Shown here: piece by piece, positions 45,481-56,082 of the stretch | Position numbering within the stretch: position 1 is the stretch's first letter | Layout of the letters: each line of letters starts with the position of its first letter | Assembly: GCF_900497805.2 (NCBI RefSeq) | Contig: NW_020954719.1 | Coordinates: forward strand, 4,709,699 to 4,773,698 | Reading direction: 5' to 3' | Source of the DNA: Vombatus ursinus | Lineage: Eukaryota > Chordata > Mammalia > Diprotodontia > Vombatidae | DNA length: 64,000 bases | Position numbers and translations under genes: made by a program | Notes under the pieces: generated by a model | What the model saw: the letters and a program-made list of their open reading frames with translations, nothing else | The model's database searches: none | Told to the model about the DNA's origin: nothing

Positions 45481-45661
45481 TTCCAGAGATCTTTATCTAA
45501 AATAGTAAACATACATAGTTCATTTAAAAGAGGAAATTATCAATTGATAAACATTAATTATGAAGACCTCTTTGGGGGTTGGCAGAGGCTCCCTGGTTTA
45601 AAGATAGGAAATCTCCGTCCCAGTGAGAAAGTCAGAACTTAGGTGAAAAAAAAAAAGTCAG

Positions 45662-46150
45662 TTAATAAACTTCAATAAGTGTCTCATTCATCTTTCATTT
45701 TAAAGAGGACCAATGACACTACAGGGTGATATCTTGACTTGCCCAAGTCGTCAGCCTCACGCTCTCTTCAAGAGTCACTGAAGTCCAATGGCAAGACAAA
45801 AGTGAAGACAACTGGCGATGGCCCACAATGCAAGTGGATAACTTGGTTTCTGAGCACTTCATAGCACCTGCTTCAGCTGTGTTCATGGCCATCATTCTCA
45901 TCCACCCATTTGGCTGGGGAAGTCTTCACACATGGTTGAGGTGGACATCCCTCAACTCACCGACAGGTTTGAGGCCTGTCAGTTATCCTCAACCTGGTTT
46001 AGTATATCTGCTGAGACTTTACCATGATATAAGCGCTGCATATGCTATTCTTGAAACCACAGGTGACAGCTGGGGTATAGGTGGACACCAAAGGTGGATA
46101 AGCAGCCTTGAAAGGGGTTTAGCAAGACCTCATAGAGGTTCTAGTCCTCT
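45662..46150 (-). repeat. RTE-type LINE or RTE-derived repeat, 3' end at left
   Basis: The + strand starts AAAGAGGACCAATGACACTA then TATCTTGACTTGCCC, matching the reversed terminus also seen at 51945 and 47480. The rest (CCAATGGCAAGACAAAAGTG; GCCTGTCAGTTATCC) is a family I recall only loosely from marsupial genomes. Confidence 0.5.
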
Positions 46151-46165
46151 CTGAACTCCCCATAC

Positions 46166-46275
46166 ACTCAGCTAAGTGGCTTAGTTAGAGCTCTGGGTCT
46201 GGAGTCAGGAAAACCTGAGTTCAAATCTAGCCTCAGACACTAACTAGCTGTGTGACCCTGGGCAAGTCACTTAAC
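46166..46275 (+). repeat. tRNA-derived SINE, 3' part
   Basis: GTCTGGAGTCAGGAAAACC, then GAGTTCAAATCTAGCCTCAG and GGGCAAGTCACTTAAC. The head is degraded. Confidence 0.75.
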
Positions 46276-47375
46276 AAGTGCTTCGTTGTGCCAGAAATTG
46301 TGCTAAATACTAGCAACATAAAAGGAGGCAGAAGACAGTCCAGGCTCTCAAGGAACTCAGGATCTAATAAGGGAGACAACAAAAATTTAAAGGATACACA
46401 CACACACACACACACATATTGTAAATAGGAAATATTTAACAGAGGGAAGGCTCTAGAATTAAGAGGGGTTTGGAAGAGATTTCTTTTGAAGGCGAGATTT
46501 TAGTTAGTACTTGATGGAAACTAAGGAAGTCAGTAGACAGGTATGAGAAGGAAGAGTATCTTGGTATAGCACCAGGTATAGGAGACAGTCACTGAAAATG
46601 CCAAACCGAGAGATTGAGAATCTCGTTTGTAGAACATCAAGGAAGCCAATGTCACTAGACCAAAGAACATCTAGGGAGACCAGAAATTGTGGGCGGGGGG
46701 AGGCTAGGTTAGGGCTTTGAATGTCAAACAGAGGATTTTGTACTTAATCCTAGTGTCGATAGGGGGGTCACTGGAGTTTATTGGGGTGGGGACAGGATGA
46801 TACAATCAAACCTGTACTTTGGGAAAATCACTTTGATGGCTGAATGGAGGGTAGATTAAAGTGAGGAGACACTTAAGGAAGGTATCCCCACCAGCAGGCT
46901 GTTGCAATAGTCCAGGCATGAGATGATGAGGACCTGTGCCAGGGTGGTAGCAGTATCAGAGTAGAGAAGGAGGGCATATTCAAGAGATGCTGCAAAGGTG
47001 AAATCAACAGGCCTTAGCAACAGATTGTATATGGGGTATGAGAGACAGAAAGAAGTCAAGGATGACACCTAGCTTGTGAGCCTGACAGATGGGAGGATGT
47101 TGTTATCCTTGACAATAATGAGGAAGTTAGGAAGGGAAGGTGGCTTAATGAATTCTGTTTTCAACCTGCTGTGTGTAAGTTATCTACTGGACATTCAACT
47201 CAAGATGTCTGAAAGGCAGTTTAAAATGGGAGTTTGGAGGTCAGCAGAGAGGTTAGAGCACAGAGATGGCACTTAAATTAATGGAAGCTGATGAGATCAC
47301 CAAGTGAAGTAGTACAGAGGGAAAAGAGAAGAAGGCCCAGGACAGAACACTTTTAGACTGAGAATATGACTACTT
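46276..47375 (-). repeat. Long L2 copy with an internal (AC)n
   Basis: AATTGTGCTAAATACTAGC, CAAGGAACTCAGGATC, (AC)n at 46396..46417, TTTGTACTTAATCCTAGTG, GATGATGAGGACCTGTGCC, and CAAGATGTCTGAAAGGCAGT. On the minus strand the last part encodes post-reverse-transcriptase L2 sequence. Confidence 0.82.
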
Positions 47376-47492
47376 GTGCCCACCCTGTGGTAGAGCCTTC
47401 CAAGCTCATGTTGGTTTGATCAGCCACACTGTATCTTGACCCCAACATAGTGATGTCTTTTTGGTCCTCTTTTAAGCATGAAGGACAACCAC
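47376..47492 (+). repeat. RTE-type LINE 3' end
   Basis: It encodes CPPCGRAFQAHVGLISH, a C-terminal CxxC...H-type finger, then ends TTTTTGGTCCTCTTTTAAGC and AAGGACAACCACCAACC. The same motif is on the minus strand at 51985..52233. Confidence 0.6.
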
Positions 47493-48224
47493 CAACCAGT
47501 ATATACATTATTTCATTCGCTACAGCAAATAGTATTTAATTTTTTTTCATTTTTTATTATCCCTATTTAACAAATAAGAAAAATGATGTTCAAAAGGTCA
47601 TACAGCTAGTTGAATGTCAGAGGCAGGATTTGAACTATGATAACATTTCTTTTCCCCTTTTCTCCACTTTAGATAATGACATATCCCAGTGCCTCATCTT
47701 TACTCTAATAGGAAACTACAGTTGATTTGAGAGGTGGGGATGGGGAAAACTATGGAATCCTCCCTGAATCACTATGAATGTGAATACTATGAGGAACTAT
47801 AGTTATAATAACAACCATTTCATCCAGGGCAATACCCAGAAATAAACATGGTGATACAGCCCAGGTCTAAAGTTTTAAATAATTTCCAGCTCTATTTCAA
47901 GAACGCAAAACATTTAACAACATACAGCAATATTACATTTCAAAGCAGTAAGTGTGAATATTGGAATTGGCAAATGAACATGGCAAAATTTTGATCTAAC
48001 TATACCCTCAAGCCATCAGAGAGATGGAAGGCATCCTGAAGGACTCTAAGACATCTGCTTTTGAAGGCAAAACAAAAACACCACACCCTCTCTGGCTTAT
48101 GTTCTTCTCCCCACCATACATATGCCCATAGCCTTCAATACAAGTTAAGAATATTTTCTTAGCACATAATGGTCTCCAGGAATCTGTACAAAAAGAGGCT
48201 TTAAACCACTTATTTGTTCATTCC
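47493..48224. other. No gene; MIR fragment at 47575..47645
   Basis: GTCATACAGCTAGTTGAATG and GGATTTGAACTATG mark a reversed MIR. Nothing else is recognised. Confidence 0.45.
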
Positions 48225-48405
48225 ATGCTCCAATTATCTACAATTTATCTTGTACATATTTTGTTTACATATGTTTGTATTTTGTCTTTCCTATTAGACT
48301 TTGACCTCCTTGAGAGCAGAGACTAGCTGTCTTTTTCTTTGTATCCCCCGTTCCTAGCATCGTGCTTGGCATATACTTGCTAGTTAATAAATGCTTGTTG
48401 ACAGC
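48225..48405 (+). repeat. L2 3' terminus
   Basis: ATCTTGTACATATTTTG, then CTCCTTGAGAGCAGAGAC, then TCCTAGCATCGTGCTTGGC and AATAAATGCTTGTTGAC. Confidence 0.8.
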
Positions 48406-49150
48406 AGGACCTTCCCTAGTTTTGATCAAAATATTTTATACAATATATTACTTCCTGTACTGCTATAACTTAAAGGGAAAACCCCTTAATCACAAATGTG
48501 AGCCTCTCCTGCTACTACTCCTCTAAAGCTTTCAATTTGAATGAGATGTGCTCTAGGTTGAGAAAACTGTTACATACTTAGGATTCTATATTGTTTATGA
48601 ATGAAGTAAACTTTGCATTTCAAGTGTCATTTTACAAATAGAACATGAACTAGGAAGAACTTAATGCCAGACATGGGTATTTCTCAAGTCTTGTTCAAAA
48701 CAATTCATTTAAGAGAGAAGAATGAGAAAAAAAAAAGAAGGAAGAATGCAACAGCTACATACGATTTAAAAAAAAAAAAAAAGGCTTCCCATGACTTGGA
48801 AAACACGAAGAAATTAACTGGGCTCCTGATGACTCAGTGTCTGAGCACTGATGGTAATTGATAATGGTAGTTTTAATTACCACCCTCATTTCCCTTCAAA
48901 CCTTAATGGTTTCATCACTTAAGCAGATAAAAAGACAGACCTTGATACTCCAAACCACTAAAGAATCATTTAGGTTTAATGTATTAATTGAATGATAGTT
49001 AGAAAGAGGCACACTTTAGGAGGTCTGTGTACCTTTAAAATCTCAGATTCTCTCAACACCTTAAAGTTGGGGGGGGGGGAGGGGAATTGCGAGCCTTGAC
49101 ATCCTCCTAGCATCCAGCACAGTCACATTGATGAATTTACCAGATTTCAC
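48406..49150. other. No gene; poly-A (48768..48782) and poly-G (49068..49080) tracts
   Basis: No family recognised around either homopolymer. Confidence 0.5.
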
Positions 49151-49154
49151 TTGA

Positions 49155-49400
49155 TTTTGGAATAGCAGTCATTTATTTAGCACTTTTATATCCAACAACT
49201 CTCTTGACTAAACCCTTCAAGGCAGGCAATACACGTATCAGTCCCACTTCTTATATGACGAAAATGAGGCTACTTTGAGTAGTTACATGACTTCCTCAAA
49301 TATCTGAAGCTAGGAGGAAGGAGAATTAGAATTTAAGTTCATGCCTTCTGATTCGAATGTTATGATTTTGCCATCATGCCACAGCTGTCTTCTTTAAAGT
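49155..49400 (-). repeat. MIR/THER-type SINE
   Basis: TCATTTATTTAGCACTTTTA, then CGAAAATGAGGCTACTTTG, then GAATTTAAGTTCATGCC. Confidence 0.5.
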
Positions 49401-50459
49401 CATTAAAAGTACTATTAGTTGAACAGCAAATAAATAATAATTAACTAACACCTGTCTACCACCCCTTGCTTAAAACACTCTCTTTCTCATGGAACCACCC
49501 TAGATATGAAATTAATTAAATAACAATCATTTTTAATGCTCCCTTTTCTGCAAAATACTATGAGGAAATAATTGAGTAACTGTTTCCAATGATGCTTCGA
49601 AATAATTATTCTCTTTGGCAGGAGTAAAGAACTGGGGGTTGAACTTTAGGATGAAGTCCAAAAGCAAGAATTCCAGCCAATGTCATTCCTCTCCTCCCTA
49701 GTCATTTTCTTCTCCACCTCTAATTATCCTCCTATAGCATTCTGTATAGAATCATTAGAAGTAGAAACCGCCTTCTCAAAATTCCGACATGAGTCTGATA
49801 ACCTCAAAGTAAATGGTTGGAATTTGGTATGGTGAAAGTTCCAGAGGTAAGGAATTAGAACCCAAGGAAGTGGGTTTTCTCAGGAAAAATATTGGGAATT
49901 CTGGTTACATAACCAATAAGATGTGAAGGGCCACACATTTTCTCCAATCATCACAACCTCTCTAATCTCTCCAAAATAGGAATTATTCATAAGAAGTAAA
50001 GTAATGTCATCTGTCACTGAAGTCTAAATCACCAAAAAACCTAATGAGGTAACAACCCAATGAACTAAAAACAAAGAAGGCTAATTCCTAATCCATAACA
50101 TGCTCACTTCTGGAATGGCTACTCTGAAGTGCTGCACAAGGAAACCCATCAGCTTGCAACAGAACTCAAATCTATCTTCCCTCTCAACTACCACAGAACC
50201 CCTAGAAAGCCAAAAGCTTGTCCTTGGGGCAGAAGTGTGGCAGCACACTTTGCGCTACAATAGTGCTCTGCCAGAAAACTGAGGAACAGAGGAAACTGCA
50301 GCAGGATGTCAATCTATTTGAGGAACTGACCAGGAAAAGGTCCTGACATACAGGTGAGGCCAGCCAATTCCATATGCCTCCAGAAGTCACCTGGGACAGA
50401 GACTAAGGTCTGCATAAAGTGAATTCTCCATCATGGGAGGAGACTAATACAACAGTTTT
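49401..50459. other. No gene recognised; possible L1 5' region from about 50100
   Basis: Bases 50100..50400 resemble the purine-rich region before L1 ORF1 but lack a decisive motif. Confidence 0.35.
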
Positions 50460-51185
50460 TAGTCCTAACTCCTGGGAAACCACTATCAAAGGGGAAGGAG
50501 CCAAAATGTGAGGAATTGGGAAATAGAAAAAAACCTGAAATTACCAAAAGTCTCAGGAGTCAGTTAAAGATCTTGAGCACAAGCCTATAAATCAACAGGG
50601 AAGACAATAAAAGAAGGCAAAATGGCCTTCATATCATCTAAAGGAGTCCAGAAATCTCTGTATAAATTGCAAAAGTAGGAAAGTGAATCAACACAGGATG
50701 GGGCATAGGACCCTGTGGTTTTCTAAGAAGGCATGGAACCACAGTATGATGTTTCTGGTTTAAGAGAGAAGTAAGAATTATGAAAGCAGAATTTGTGGTC
50801 AGCATAGCAGAAAACATTGACAAGAATTTTTTAAAAATCTGAATCCATAGTGGTAAACCTCACAAAAAAAAAATGAACAATGGATCCGGAAGGCAAAAAC
50901 AGTGGTAAAAGAGAATCCGGAAGAAGAGAAGTAAAAAGCATCAACATTAAAAGAAAACATGATCTCTACAAAAGTAAATAAATTGATCTCCAAAACAGGA
51001 TACTCAGACTCAACCTTAGGAATATAGGTCTCCCAGAATAAATGACAAGTCAAAAAATCTGAACAGCATAATAACGCAAGAAATCTACCCATAACTTCAG
51101 AACACAGAAAACAAAGTGCTAATTTAAAAAATTGACAGATTACTTCTAGGAAAAAAAAACCCTCCTATGCTACAAACTTCAAGAC
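50460..51185 (+). repeat. L1 ORF1-like region, degraded
   Basis: AAAAAAATGAACAATGGATC and ACTCAACCTTAGGAATATAG followed by GTCTCCCAGAA resemble the LRNLRIIGLPE region of L1 ORF1. Many frame breaks. Confidence 0.4.
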
Positions 51186-51189
51186 ACAG

Positions 51190-51240
51190 GGGAGGGAGGG
51201 ACGGAGGGAAGAAAGGAAGGAAGGAAGGAAGAATGGATGG
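51190..51240. repeat. (GGAA/GGGA)n microsatellite
   Basis: GGAGGGAGGGACGGAGGG then GAAAGGAAGGAAGGAAGGAA. Confidence 0.9.
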
Positions 51241-51242
51241 AC

Positions 51243-51480
51243 TTACTAAGCACCTATGTGCCAGGCACTGTGCTAAGCACTTCACAAATATCACCTCATT
51301 TGATCCTCACAACAACCCTGTGAGGTAGGTACTGTTATTATAATTATTATTATGGCTACCATTTTATAGTTCAGGAAACTGAGGCAGTCAGAGGTTAAGT
51401 GACTTGCCCAAGGCCACACAGCTAGTAATTATCTGAGATGAGATCTGAACTCAGGCAGGCCTAGTGCTCTATCCACTGTG
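51243..51480 (-). repeat. MIR/THER-type CORE-SINE, near full length
   Basis: GCACCTATGTGCCAGGCACT, CCTCACAACAACCCTGTGAG, GAAACTGAGGCAGTCAGAGG, GGCCACACAGCTAGTAATTA and CTCTATCCACTGTG give the complete reversed order. Confidence 0.82.
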
Positions 51481-51944
51481 AATAAAATAAATTACAACAG
51501 AAAAAATGAGAAACTGAGAATTAATAACTTCAGCAAGTTGAAGGCTACAAAAGAAACCCTCAAAAATCAATAGTATTTCTACATAATATCAAAACCCAAG
51601 AAGCCATAATAGAAAGGGAAATACCATTCTCAATAACTATAAAATGCATAAAATATCTAGTGATTAATATACCAAAACACACAAAAGAGTATAGATTCAA
51701 TTATGAAATGCTCTTTAAAGAAATAAAGAACAACTTAAATAGCTGGAGCATTCTTTGGTGCTCATGGTTAGGCTGTGCCAATATAATAAAAATAACAATG
51801 CTACTACAAATATGAATTTGCACTTTTAATGCTATATCAATCAAATTAGAAAGGAGATATTTCACAGAACTTGATAAAACAGTAACAAAATTCATTTGGA
51901 AAAACAAAAGAACTAGAATATCAAGGGAAGTGATGAAAAGAAGT

Positions 51945-52230
51945 TGGTTGTTGTCCTTTGTTCTCAAATAGGACCAAAATGACATCACCATGCTGGGGTC
52001 AAGGTACAATGTTTCCAGCTGTGGCTGATCAGACCAAAATGAGCTTGGAAGGCTCTCCCACAGGTTAAGCACAAATAATCCATATGAACATTTGGAGTGG
52101 AGATGTCTCTAAATTTGTTCATCTCATGTTTCTTTTGAGCTACTACAATTCTGCTTTGCTCATAGAGCACAGTGCCTTCTTCAGCGCATGTATGAAAAGC
52201 AGCAGGGACAAAGGAAACACTTGCAGACAT
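51945..52230 (-). repeat. RTE-type LINE 3' end nested in L1
   Basis: The minus strand encodes CLTCGRAFQAHFGLISHSW near the end of an 82-residue frame (51985..52233) and terminates at TTGTTGTCCTTTGTTCTCAA. The finger matches the one at 47376..47492. No clear target duplication. Confidence 0.6.
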
Positions 52231-52553
52231 CAAACTATATTATAAAGCAGCATTCATCAAAACCATCTGATATTGGTTAAAAAATAGATCAATGGAACAG
52301 ACTAGACAAGGGAAAATCAGAAACAACAGAACTCAATAATCTAATGTTTGATAAAGTAGAAGACATAAATTATCTAAGAAAAAACTTCTTATTTGATAAA
52401 AATGGCTCGGAAAGCTCCTGGCAAGTAGTCCGGAAGAAATTAGACTTAGACCAATACTTTACACCAATATACTAAATGTATTATATGTACTTGAAACTGA
52501 AAAACTTTGGCACTGACAAAATTAATGCACCAAGGCTAAGAAAGAAAGCAATC

Positions 52554-52991
52554 TGATGACTAACTTTGACAGACTTAGCCCTGCTCAGCAATGCAAGAAC
52601 CTAAGATATCTCCAAAAGTCTTATGATGGAAAATGCTATCTACATCCAGAGAAACAACTATGGAGCTGGAATGCAGATTGAAGCATACTATTTGCTCTTT
52701 TTTTTTTCCTCTTCTATTTTGTGTTGTTTCTTCTTTCTTGTGGTTCCTTCTATTGGTTCTAATCCTTCTTTACAACACAACTAATGCGAAAATAAGTTTA
52801 ATAGGAATATATATGTAGATATATATTCTAATATATATATAGTCTAACATATATATATATATATATATATCAGATTGCACACCATTTTGGGGAGGGAGGT
52901 AGAAAGGGAGGGAGAGAAAATTTAAAACTCAAAAGTTTATGGAAGTGAATGCTGAAAACTAAAAATAAATTAAATAAAATGTAAAAAAAAA
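52554..52991 (+). repeat. 5'-truncated L1 3' end with 16-bp perfect TSD
   Basis: AAGAAAGAAAGCAATC occurs at 52538..52553 and again at 52992..53007. Between them lies TGATGACTAACTTTGACAG, GATGGAAAATGCTATCTAC, a T-rich block, a (TA)n run (52805..52872), GGGGAGGGAGGTAG and a poly-A end. Confidence 0.9.
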
Positions 52992-53034
52992 AAGAAAGAA
53001 AGCAATCAACTGGAAAAAAATTTTTGTATCTACA

Positions 53035-54714
53035 CCTCCCTCTGCTACTCCACTGCAGCTCTTCCACACCTTTTCATCCCCTTTCCAACCCCGCCTCCTC
53101 AGCTGAGAACCTTGCCTCATATTTTATAGGGGAAAAAAAATGAGGCCATTTATTGTGAACGCTCTCTTTTCCTCTGTTCCTCATCTCATCTCACTCAGGT
53201 GCTGTCTGTCACTATCTCACCCCTGAGTCATACAAAGAGGTAGCCTTAGTTCCATCCCAACTCTTCTAACAGGTTGTCTGCTCTGTCATTCCCAATCTAT
53301 CTTCAACCTCTCCCTATCTACTGACGTCCTCTACTGCCTACAAACAATAATGTTTATTGATTGACTGATTACAAACATGTGCATGTCTGCTCCACCTTTG
53401 AAAAACCCTCACTTCATCCATCCATCTCTGCTATCCTTCCCTAACTCTTCTGCCCTTTGTAATCAAACACTTTGAAAAGGCTGTCTACAATGCCTGCCTC
53501 CACTTTCTCTCCTCTCACTCACTTCTTAATCCTTTAAAAGTCAGCTTCAGACCTCATCACTCCACCAAAACTGTTCTCTCCCAAGTTACCAATTATTTCT
53601 TAATTGCCAAATCCAATGGCCTTTTCTCAGTCTTCATTCTTCTTGACCTCTCTGCAGTTTTTGACACAGTTGATCACTCTCTTCTCTTTGATATTCTCTT
53701 TTCTCTAGGTTTTCAGGACACCACTCTCTCCTGGTTTTCCTCCTACCTATCTGACCACTCCTTCTCTGTCTCCTTTTTACTGGGTCCTCATCTACATAGG
53801 CTTCTGACCTGTGCCCTCCTCTATTCTATCTATCTAGCTAGCAAGAGTTAGCTATCCTACCCTAACTTTCTACTGACCTCCAATTTTGCACCTTCAGCTG
53901 CTTTTCAAACATCTTGAATTGGATGTCCAGTAGATATCTTGAACTCAACACATCCAAAACCAAACTCATTATCTTCCCCCCAAACCCTCCCCACCTCCGT
54001 ACTTCTCCATTACCGAGGACAACACCATCCTTCCAGTCCTTTGGACTCACAATTCGATTCCTCATTATCTCTCATTCCCCAAATCAAATCTGTTGCCAAG
54101 ACCTGTTGATTTCACCTTTACAACATCTCTTGAATATACCCCCTTGTTTCCTCTGATAGTGCCACCACCCTGGCACAGGTTCTTATCACCTGACACTTGG
54201 AATATTGGAATATGCCTGCCTCAAGTCTCTACCCACACCAATTTATCCTCCTAAAGTGATTTTCCTAAAACAAAGATTCTATCATGTCTCCCCATTACTC
54301 AATAAACTCCCTATCACTTCCAGGATGAAATACGAAATCCTGTTTGGCATTCAAAGTCCTTCAAAACCTAGCCTTCATTCCCCCCTCCCCCACCTTTCCA
54401 GTTTTCTTATACCTTACTCCCAAGCACNNNNNNNNNNCCCCCTCCCCCACCTTTCCAGTTTTCTTATACCTTACTCCCAAGCACATATTCTTAAATCCAG
54501 TGACACTGGCCTCCCTGATACTTCTTCAACAAGATATGCTATCTATGGACTCTGGGCATCTTCTCAGATTTCTCATGCCTGGAATGCTCTTCCTCCTCAT
54601 CTCTGTCTACTGGCTTCCCTAGCTTCTTTCAAATCCCAACTAACATCTCACCTCCTACAGGTTGCTTCTCCCAACCCCTCTTAATTCTAATTTATCTTGC
54701 ATATAGCTTATTTG
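53035..54714 (+). repeat. Long L2 copy including reverse transcriptase
   Basis: The region near 53636..53810 encodes LDLSAVFDTVDHSLLF, then FQDTTLSWFSSYLSDHS, the palm segment of CR1/L2 reverse transcriptase. It continues through the post-domain region (LELNTSKTKLIIFPP at 53938) to the 3' UTR. It is interrupted by the insertion at 54715..55075 and resumes at 55097. Frame breaks are present. The gap 54428..54437 lies within it. Confidence 0.85.
54428..54437. other. Assembly gap (10 N) with duplicated flanks
   Basis: Bases 54381..54427 and 54438..54484 are identical over 47 bp. This suggests two contig ends that overlap and were not merged, so the repeat is probably not in the genome and an open frame spanning the N run is artificial. 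Confidence 0.9.
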
Positions 54715-55096
54715 GGTGTACACTCTCAATTAAGTTGTATGACATGGATGATGATTATTACTAGAAACTGAGGAGTGGTCAGAGAGGAGGGAGGCCAAAG
54801 GAGATCACAGTGTCTTGAAAACCCAGAGAGAAGAGAGTATCCAGAAGAAGGTGGTCAATAGTGTCAAATGTTGCAGAGAGGTCAAGAAGGATGAGGACTA
54901 AGAAAGGATCATTAAGGGCTGCTAATTAATGGATCACTTGTAACAAAGTTAGTTATAGGGTAAGGTGAACTTTTGTTCAGGACTTAGGGTTTCCAATAGA
55001 TCAATGAGGAGGAGCCAACAGATCCAATAGATCCAGGCATTGGGGTTAATCAATTCAAAAACATGGAGCTGGGAAATCTTGCATATAGCTTATTTG
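54694..55096. repeat. Direct 21-bp repeats flanking an inverted insertion
   Basis: The 21-mer beginning ATCTTGCATATAGC occurs at 54694..54714 and 55076..55096. It is continuous L2 3' sequence on the outer sides (CTTATTTG then TTCATATTTGTTTGC), so it is a target-site duplication. Confidence 0.88.
54715..55075 (-). repeat. Inverted copy of 56083..56450 inserted in L2
   Basis: Read in reverse it matches 56083..56450 closely for most of its length, for example GGAAACCCTAAGTCC and CTTGACCTCTCTGCAAC, with one replaced block near 55010..55050 and a short indel near 54755. Confidence 0.88.
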
Positions 55097-55145
55097 TTCA
55101 TATTTGTTTGCTTGTTTTCTCCCCTCTTTGATTATAAGCCCCTTT

Positions 55146-55279
55146 TACAAATGTGAAACAGGTAAAGAGGGTTAAGTATCTTGCCCCGGGTCATACAGCT
55201 AGTGTCTGAGGCTGGATTTGAACTCAGGTCTTCCTGACTCCAGGGCCAGTGCTCTATCCACTGCACCACCTCACTGTCC
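55146..55279 (-). repeat. tRNA-derived SINE (short form)
   Basis: CTCTATCCACTGCACCACC reversed head, GGATTTGAACTCAGGTC core. Confidence 0.85.
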
Positions 55280-55299
55280 ACATTCTACATAAAGTCCAG

Positions 55300-55690
55300 A
55301 CAAATGGCTTTCTAGCTGTTTCTCATACATGACACACCACTTACCATTTCTTTGCCCTTGCACAAACTATTACCAGCCCCAGAATGTACTCCCTTCACAT
55401 CCACCTCTTAGAATTCCCAGTTTTCTTCCCCGTTTAGCTCAAATATTACATTATACATGAAACCTTTCCCAAGCCCTACCCCACCCGCAACAGATGCTAG
55501 TGACTCCTCAAAATTAACTCACATTTTTTCGCGCACATATTTTGTCCTTACTTATTTGGGTACGTGTTCTTTCCCCTAATAATGTGTATGCTCCTTGAGG
55601 ACAGGACTGTTTCATGTATTGTCTATTGTATTTTCTAGCATCTAGTATAATGCCTGGCACATGGAACGCTCTTTTAAAAAACCGTTTACT
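55300..55690 (+). repeat. L2 3' end
   Basis: AGCTGTTTCTCATACATGAC, CAAATATTACATTATACATG, CTCCTTGAGGACAGGACTG and GTATAATGCCTGGCACATGG. Confidence 0.75.
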
Positions 55691-56082
55691 GATTAAGTGC
55701 CAGACTTGGAGTCAGTAATCCTACCTCAGACAATTACTGTATCACCCCGAATAAGTTATTTAGTCTCAATTAGCCTCAGATTCCTCTTCTATAAAAGGGT
55801 AACACAAGACTATTTTTGAAAGGCAGTGAGATACAGCAGATACAGCAATGATACCTCTGACACTAATCACCTTGTGTGATCTCGAGTAAAACATTTCATA
55901 TCTCTAGGCTCTGAGTTTCCTCCTCTATAAAATGAAGGAATGAATTAGATGACCTTTAAGGTCTCTTTCTCCTGTAAATATATAAGTATAAGTCTATGAA
56001 ATGAGATAATATATATAAAGTGCCTCACAAACCTTAAAGTTCCATATTAGTATCAGTTATCGTTATTGTTATTATTATATTA
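55690..56082 (+). repeat. Two MIR-type SINEs in tandem
   Basis: 55690..55815 (ACTTGGAGTCAGTAATCC; GCCTCAGATTCCTCTTC) and 55820..56082 (CTCTAGGCTCTGAGTTTCC; GATGACCTTTAAGGTC; TTATTGTTATTATTA). Confidence 0.65.

Larger units (their letters stand above)
51500..53030 (+). repeat. L1 ORF2 C-terminal region with two nested insertions
   Basis: AATCAATAGTATTTCTACAT, TTCATTTGGAAAAACAAAAG, ATATTATAAAGCAGC and GATCAATGGAACAGACTAG follow the end of L1 ORF2. It is interrupted at 51945..52225 by an RTE-like piece and at 52554..52991 by a younger L1 end. ORF2 resumes as CAACTGGAAAAAAATTTTTG after 53007. Confidence 0.82.

Noticed and set aside
54205-54684. 159-residue open frame crossing the N run
   Set aside because: It is residual L2 sequence and its middle repeats the same peptide on either side of a probably false gap.
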